Source of the DNA: Salvia splendens
Lineage: Eukaryota; Streptophyta; Magnoliopsida; Lamiales; Lamiaceae
NCBI RefSeq assembly: GCF_004379255.2
Contig: NC_056035.1
Location: forward strand, 17,567,902-17,631,901
Direction: 5' to 3'
DNA: 64,000 nucleotides
Part shown: positions 58,901-64,000 of the stretch, in pieces
Numbering within the stretch: the first letter of the stretch is position 1
How the letters are laid out: every line of letters begins with the position of its first letter
Position numbers and translations under genes: made by a program
The notes under the pieces: model-generated
Databases searched by the model: none
What the model saw: the letters and a program-made list of their open reading frames with translations, nothing else
What the model was told of the DNA's origin: nothing

Positions 58901-61900
58901 ATTGGCTGGAAAGTATAAACTATCGGAAATGTTAATTGTCCTAACAAAAAAAATATGTTTTACTTGTTTGGACTATTCCTCCAGTATTGCCATATAGAAT
59001 GTCTTACATTATCGTCTCAATTATCAACTATCAAACATATGTGTTAGAGAAAACATTAGATTTGGTTTTCAGTCCACACATTTGCAGGAAGAATAGCTAT
59101 CTAACAAAGACACACTTCTAACGATATAAAAAATTAACAACCACCGGAAAGCCCAAAAAAATTGAAAATGTAAATTAGTGTCCATTCATTTGTATTTGGT
59201 TAAGTAGATGCAGTATGATCTCGAGTCCATTCATGGATTGGACAACTGAAATGCATTTTATAAAATGGATTCCCTAGCAGGAACAAAGAAAGGGTTTCTG
59301 TTGAAGGTACCTGAATTTGAGCTTTATTACCAGCAGTAATATTAGAGATTGTCCAACAAGCTTCCTTTTTTATGCTTTTCTTATGGTTCTGAGTAAGCAG
59401 CAGTTGGAGGCAAGGGAGCACTTGATTGTCTATCACAAACTGCCAAATAAATTTACTGAGTAAACATTCCGAGAACATGAAATTGAAGCCGAAAAACCTC
59501 TATAATGAGTATTGCAAGTGTTTTGTGTCTAATGTTCCATCTGAAAAGGGTAAACTCGAACAATCTTATATTTGTCTCACTAGTACTATACAGCAAGTCA
59601 GCAAGTCATGTGTATGAATACGACAATTAAAACTAAATAAAATCTATGTGAAGATGCTTGCTAAATTCGATCCCCAAGTACACTACCAAAAAATGACATG
59701 CATATAAGATTCTACAGATATTGTCTTTCATACATATCAATTGAGATCTTAATACACACCATTACAGCAAATTAATAAAGTCCTTCATGCATACAAGAAG
59801 GACTGTTTGGCCTACTACATCTCACTGCATTGAATAAAGAAATTATACACATGCATTAATAATGTATACATATGATTTATAACTAAGAAGACCAAAGCAA
59901 CATAAACATAACTTTAAACTTTTACAAGAATATTTGGTAGTCACTATATCATCCATAATCATAATGAAAGTATATCCAATAATCGGAACCAATGGGGACC
60001 CAATTTTCATTGTAACTAGATAAGAACTTACGAATACTGGATGCACATTCATCTCCAATAATTAAAAGGAGAGATAAAAGACATCAAGTTCTGAAGAAAA
60101 TAGTTTGCAGAGAGGAAATGTATGGAGTAACCACATACCTGTGTCTGAGCATCATCACCAGTGACAATGTTCCCCACAGTCCGAAGAGCAGGTACTAGAA
60201 CAGTGGGCGATGGATGGCTTCATGAGAAACAAATTGATGTTAGCAACATAATAGATAGCTACGCATTTTAGTACTTCTGCAGTGAGGCAATATATAAAAT
60301 TCCATGAATTGAAAGAAATATTTCAATAATATATATCTATACATAAGGAAAAAGAAAAAGACAAATGAAACAGAGCAAGAAAAAGAACATACAGTAGGAG
60401 CTCTACAAGCCTTTGACAGACACCAGCCTCAATCACAGCTTGGATTTTGTCATTTGTTCCATCAGACAGATAAGAAAGAGCCCAACAAGCATCGGTCAAA
60501 ACCTCCTCATCAGTAAGATGAATAAGTTGCCGTAGAACGGGCAATGCAGGCCTTACCTTGAAATGTGCAGAGAAAGACAATGCTAATTTTGAAGGCTATT
60601 GATAATAAGAGCAGATCTATGGAAGAGCAATGACCAGTAGAGTTTTTGCAACATCCCAATAAATATTACCAAGAAACTAGACATCATATTCTAACAACCT
60701 GCTCAAATGGAGTAGGTGGCTTCCCACGACAAAAATTTGAAAGTGTCCATGTAGCATTTCTAAGCATAGAGAGCTTCGAGTTGTCATTTAACTGAGCTAG
60801 CAGTGGCATAAGAGCACCATGCCCAAGAACAAGATCCCTACAAGTTGGAGAATCACCTGCAACATTACCAAGAGCCCAAACTGCCTGCACAGAAAAAGCA
60901 GTTAAAGGACGATGCACTAGCACTCACTTGGATACCAATAACAAAAGATGACCATAAACATTTATATTTATTAACAACCTGGGCTAAGAAGTAACATAAA
61001 TATGAGAAAACTCTCCAAATACCTGCTCACGAACATCATCACTGGCAGAACTGAGGAGTTCTACAAACTTAGGTACAGCACCGTGATCAATAACAACCCG
61101 TGTGTGTTCAGATGTCCCAGAAGCAACATTTGTCAAAGCCCATGCAGCTTCAAACTTATCAAAAAAATAAGAAGTTATTGATTATTATTTGCTTATATTA
61201 TGAAAGAATTATCCAAAATTCCAAATGGAGGACTTACTTGCAGCTGAGGCAGATCTTGCCTTGCAAGGAACTCAACAAATCTTGGGATAACCCCAGCTTT
61301 AATCACCTCATCAATAGGCGGGCTTCGCTCTGCAAATTGAGGTCACAAAAATATATAGTGTAAATAATATAATCCAGATAACAAAGGAAATATAGGCTTA
61401 TATAGATAGTACCAATTGACAAAAGCTTTCTGAACTGGGTAGTTGCCTCCAGTTGAGCATTTGTGTCATTTGACCACACTCCTTGCACCATTGAAGGAAT
61501 ACTTTCTAACTGTTAGGGGAATTCACTGTAAGCATCATCGTAAAACAGAGTGCATCAAGTGCTAGTAAGTAGTAACTTCATCATTTGAATCAAGTAACTC
61601 TATAACTGTAGCTTCCCCCAATATATAGCCAGCTTCAAATAAAAGTTTTGACATATCCAACAATAATTTTTAGCATAAGAGCTTGAGATATCCATGCCAC
61701 TTCTTAAGACATCTCAAATACTTGGACCTATAACCACCGGGAAAAGTTATTTTGCATTAAAAGGCATGAACAGGAAAGCAATCATCACTGTTAAGTGAAA
61801 ACTAACCATCCATTGGTTGATTTCACCATTTTAACTGGGAAAATTGGGCTAAGCCAAAGCACATCGAGAAGATAATATAATTACATCATCTTTCAAAACC

Positions 61901-62460
61901 AATCCTCAATTCCTAGGTAGTTATTTAAAGTCCAAAATCAAAATCGCTAGATAAGAGCTTTCCTTCTCCTACATTATCTCGACAGACCTCAATAAAATAC
62001 CAAGCGAATCCAATCTGCCAACTATTCCACTCAGAGATCCTAAAAAACCATAAGATCATCATTTTCTCACCGAAGTCTAAACAAAAATAAAACCCAAGCC
62101 ACACACGCACCCTCAATTTCAAATCAGTAATCAAAAGAAAGACAGATCACTACGTATTACAGCAATCTATAGTCTATAGCCAGTAATTTGCAAAAGGAAA
62201 AGGAGGAAAAAACGGATACAAACTTTTTTCTCGACGGCCGCAGGGGATTGCGATGGATCAGGAGAAAAGAGCGGCGTCTGCTGGGGGAAACTGCCATTGG
62301 GAAGGCCCTCGCGGCGCTTCTTGAGGAGGTTATCCTCCCTCTTACTCTTCCTGATCTCGACCAAATTGTCCTCCCTCCTCCGCCGCGCCTCGTCGGCGTC
62401 GACGCCAATCTTGTAGCCCTTCTTCCGCACCTCCGCCCTGCTGCCCGGTCGCAGCGACAT
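55930..62460 (-). CDS. IMPA: Importin subunit alpha
   Basis: This nuclear import adaptor binds basic nuclear localisation signals and hands cargo to importin beta. Ten exons join in frame: 62224..62460, 61413..61509, 61238..61329, 61023..61154, 60699..60884, 60393..60556, 60139..60217, 59311..59439, 58468..58595 and 55930..56314, giving 542 aa. Residues 1 to about 60 are the importin-beta-binding domain ([37 protein letters not shown]). Then come armadillo repeats with the NLS-binding Trp/Asn pattern, for example [55 protein letters not shown] and [11 protein letters not shown]. The acidic tail ends VPPGGFNFG, as in Arabidopsis IMPA-1/2/4-type proteins. It looks intact. Intron 9 (2.15 kb) contains two MITEs. 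Confidence 0.96.
56754..57455. mobile_element. Possible hAT-type element in importin intron 9
   Basis: The left end AGGGTCAAATTGGTACCCGC and the inverse of the right end AGGGTTGTCAAATCGG share a TIR-like start. Both halves are rich in GGGTACCCG / CGGGTAT words. No 8-bp duplication is visible, so the ends are uncertain. Confidence 0.4.
57509..57873. repeat. Tandem duplication of about 60 bp split by a Stowaway MITE
   Basis: TATTAAGATGAACT(A/G)TTTTC through CCAAAAATGACT occurs at 57509 and again at 57822. The unit boundary holds the TA into which the MITE inserted. Confidence 0.8.
57570..57821. mobile_element. Stowaway MITE in importin intron 9
   Basis: Near-perfect TIR CTCCCTCCGTCCCATAAAAA / TTTTTATGGGACGGAGGGAG with TA target duplications at 57568..57569 and 57822..57823. 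252 bp, non-coding. Confidence 0.92.
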
Positions 62461-63122
62461 GGCTGAGTTCCGATTGCTCTAGTCGAGTTGTGGCGCAGCT
62501 GTTGTGTTCGACGAAATGGGCAATAGAGAAACAGAAGCAATAACCTCGAGAGTAAGGAAAGAAGACGAGAATAGAAAACGCGCAAATAGGTGGCCCGAGT
62601 CTCAGTTCAACCTATTTATCCAAATTCTAAGCCAATGTTTTTTTTAAAATTTTTAAAATCATAAACTTTGTTTAAAATTCGATATTTTTTATAAATTAAA
62701 ATTTAGTATCAATTGATACAGTTATTGATATTTTAAATAACTTTTTAAGTTTATTCCATATAAGGTAAAAAGTTACGTTGAAAACCACATTGATTTAATT
62801 GTGTCATGTATAGTAAAAAGCCTCGTAAATTAGTCAAATATGGTAATAGACATGCCGTGAGAAATACCAAACAAAATGCAAAGTTTGTGATATTATATAT
62901 CAATTTCAAAGTTCACGGAAAATACCAAATTTTATGCAAAGTTTATAATTTTATAAACCAATTTCCTTTTCTAATATGGTATGGTTAATTGTCACTTATT
63001 AATCCAATTTTTAAGAATGTAGACGACTCCAATAAAAAAAATTAAGTCCAATATTTACTTATTACTATTAGACTTGACAACAATTGACTAAAGTAAGTTT
63101 ATTTCATTATAATCGAAGGGCT
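62461..63122. other. Importin alpha promoter side and spacer
   Basis: 62461 to about 62600 is probably 5' UTR and promoter of importin alpha. From 62640 to 63120 the DNA is AT-rich. A loosely repeated phrase (AAATACCAAAC / AAATACCAAAT with ATGCAAAGTTT) occurs at 62862 and 62920. No gene. Confidence 0.45.
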
Positions 63123-64000
63123 AAGAGCACCTGCAACGCGTCACGCGGGTGTCTCGTATCTCGTCCCTCCGAGACGAGACGGCAGCGAGACGCGTTGCAG
63201 CGTCCCATCTCGTCCCCGTCTCGCCGAGACGCCCGTCCCACCGAGACGGCTGGAGCGCGCTGGCGCTAGGCGTGACGCCCACTAGCCGGCCCACGAGTGA
63301 GCTTCGTCACGCTGACGCAATAAATCATTTTTTTAAAACAAATCGAATTTAATAAAAAAATTAAAAATTAAAAATTAAAAATTCAAACGGTAATGTTACC
63401 GTTTTCGACCGTTATTTTTACTCTATAAATACTCATATTTCATCCTCATTATACACACAAACACACGTCTATTCTTCCCAAATCATCTCATTTCCTCTCC
63501 AATTTTCATCACAAAATGTTCGGCGATGAAAACTATGGCGGCTCCGGTGGGTTTGACATTAACGCGTTTGGCGACTGGGGGGCATGTACAATGTCTTGGG
63601 TGGTTCCGGTTCCGGTTCGTCGACGCCGTCGGGGTACCAACCACCCCATTTTGATGTGGATGCATAAGCTCGTTCCTCCGCCCCGAGGTATTCGCAGGGA
63701 TTATCCCAAATTAGGGAGGATTATCCGGATGAACCCAATCCGAAAGGAAGAGGAGGCGGTGGAAGCTCCAGGGCATTCGACGCCGTGGAGGAAGAGGAGG
63801 AGGCGGTCGAGGAGGAGGAGGATGTAGGCCGTCATCCGTACAGCTGCAAGGACACGATGGCTCTGTACAACGCCTGGATCAACGTCTCGTACGATCTCAT
63901 CGTCGGGAATCAACAATCTCGGAAATGCTTTTGGGAAAAGGTCACCGAGGTCTACAACGAGATTAAGCCGAAGGGGTCCCGCTGCACATTGAAGATGCTC
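63123..64000 (+). mobile_element. PIF/Harbinger-like element, right end outside window
   Basis: It begins GAGCACCTGCAACGCGTC at about 63126, followed by palindromic CGTCTCG/CGAGACG runs, and then carries the same class of SANT/Myb-like gene as the 15.5-kb element. The 3' TIR lies beyond the window. Confidence 0.6.
63516..64000 (+). pseudogene. Harbinger-associated SANT/Myb-like gene, broken and partial
   Basis: ATG at 63516 opens MFGDENYGGSGGFDINAFGD. At a G run near 63580 the conserved reading shifts frame, and an in-frame TAA follows soon after (about 63666). Downstream the new frame reads YSCKDTMALYNAWINVSYD, then VGNQQSRKCFWEKVTEVYNE up to the window edge. This is the trihelix/SANT part typical of genes accompanying PIF/Harbinger transposons. 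It is a relic. Confidence 0.7.

Noticed and set aside
62188..62585. Alternative frames at the importin alpha start
   Set aside because: The frame from 62460 gives the importin-beta-binding domain and joins exon 2 in frame; the others do not.

Overview
This window is nuclear DNA of a flowering plant, most probably a eudicot. It holds intron-rich host genes whose exons splice cleanly by GT-AG rules to plant organelle and secretory proteins, and more than half of the rest is transposable elements. AT-rich introns and the TE mix would fit Lamiales, but I cannot prove the order from sequence alone. All five host genes lie on the minus strand: a SAR1 GTPase (3' end beyond base 1), plastid dihydrolipoamide dehydrogenase (LPD1; 15 exons, 573 aa), a mitochondrial-type peptide chain release factor 2 (7 exons, 476 aa), a HAD phosphatase-like gene matching only the HAD part of SUPPRESSOR OF QUENCHING 1 (7 exons, with splice-site damage), and importin alpha (10 exons, 542 aa). 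They are unrelated housekeeping genes, not a cluster.

Layout: 1-3.0 kb SAR1, with a hAT-type MITE in an intron. 3.0-7.4 kb AT-rich spacer with three perfect tandem duplications and a Stowaway-like MITE. 7.5-12.6 kb LPD1, with a tRNA-like SINE in its last intron. 12.8 kb Helitron-like terminus. 14.5-15.1 kb GC-rich segment of unknown nature. 15.5-17.2 kb PIF/Harbinger-like element with a broken SANT/Myb-like gene. 17.4-21.2 kb release factor. 21.3-22.7 kb Mutator-like element with phased palindromic iterons. 23.3-44.3 kb one Ty3/Gypsy element (5-bp TSD GAAAA) whose left LTR is split by about 13.9 kb of nested insertions. 44.6-45.2 kb hAT MITE. 45.4-46.5 kb second iteron-bearing Mutator-like element. 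46.9-49.4 kb HAD gene. 50.0-54.6 kb chain of transposons sitting in (TA)n. 55.9-62.5 kb importin alpha. 63.1 kb to the end: a second PIF/Harbinger-like element.

The most unusual content is a set of eight related elements (called A-H here), each abutting (TA)n microsatellites. They form two head-to-tail chains (A-B-C inside a Gypsy LTR; G-D-E-F at 50-54.6 kb), and one (H) sits in the same microsatellite of the other LTR of the same Gypsy copy. Their termini follow a common plan (GG/GGG ends, imperfect TIRs), and each carries its own short word or minisatellite repeated many times. At least two begin with a gene-like 5' leader and a first exon of exactly 46 nt. Element A carries exon 1 of a DA2/GW2-type E3 ligase gene and is itself split at its start codon by a 5.6-kb non-autonomous LTR retrotransposon with almost identical LTRs. 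Element C carries a small intact membrane-protein ORF. A second striking signal is the 31-33-bp phasing of palindromic iterons in the two Mutator-like elements.
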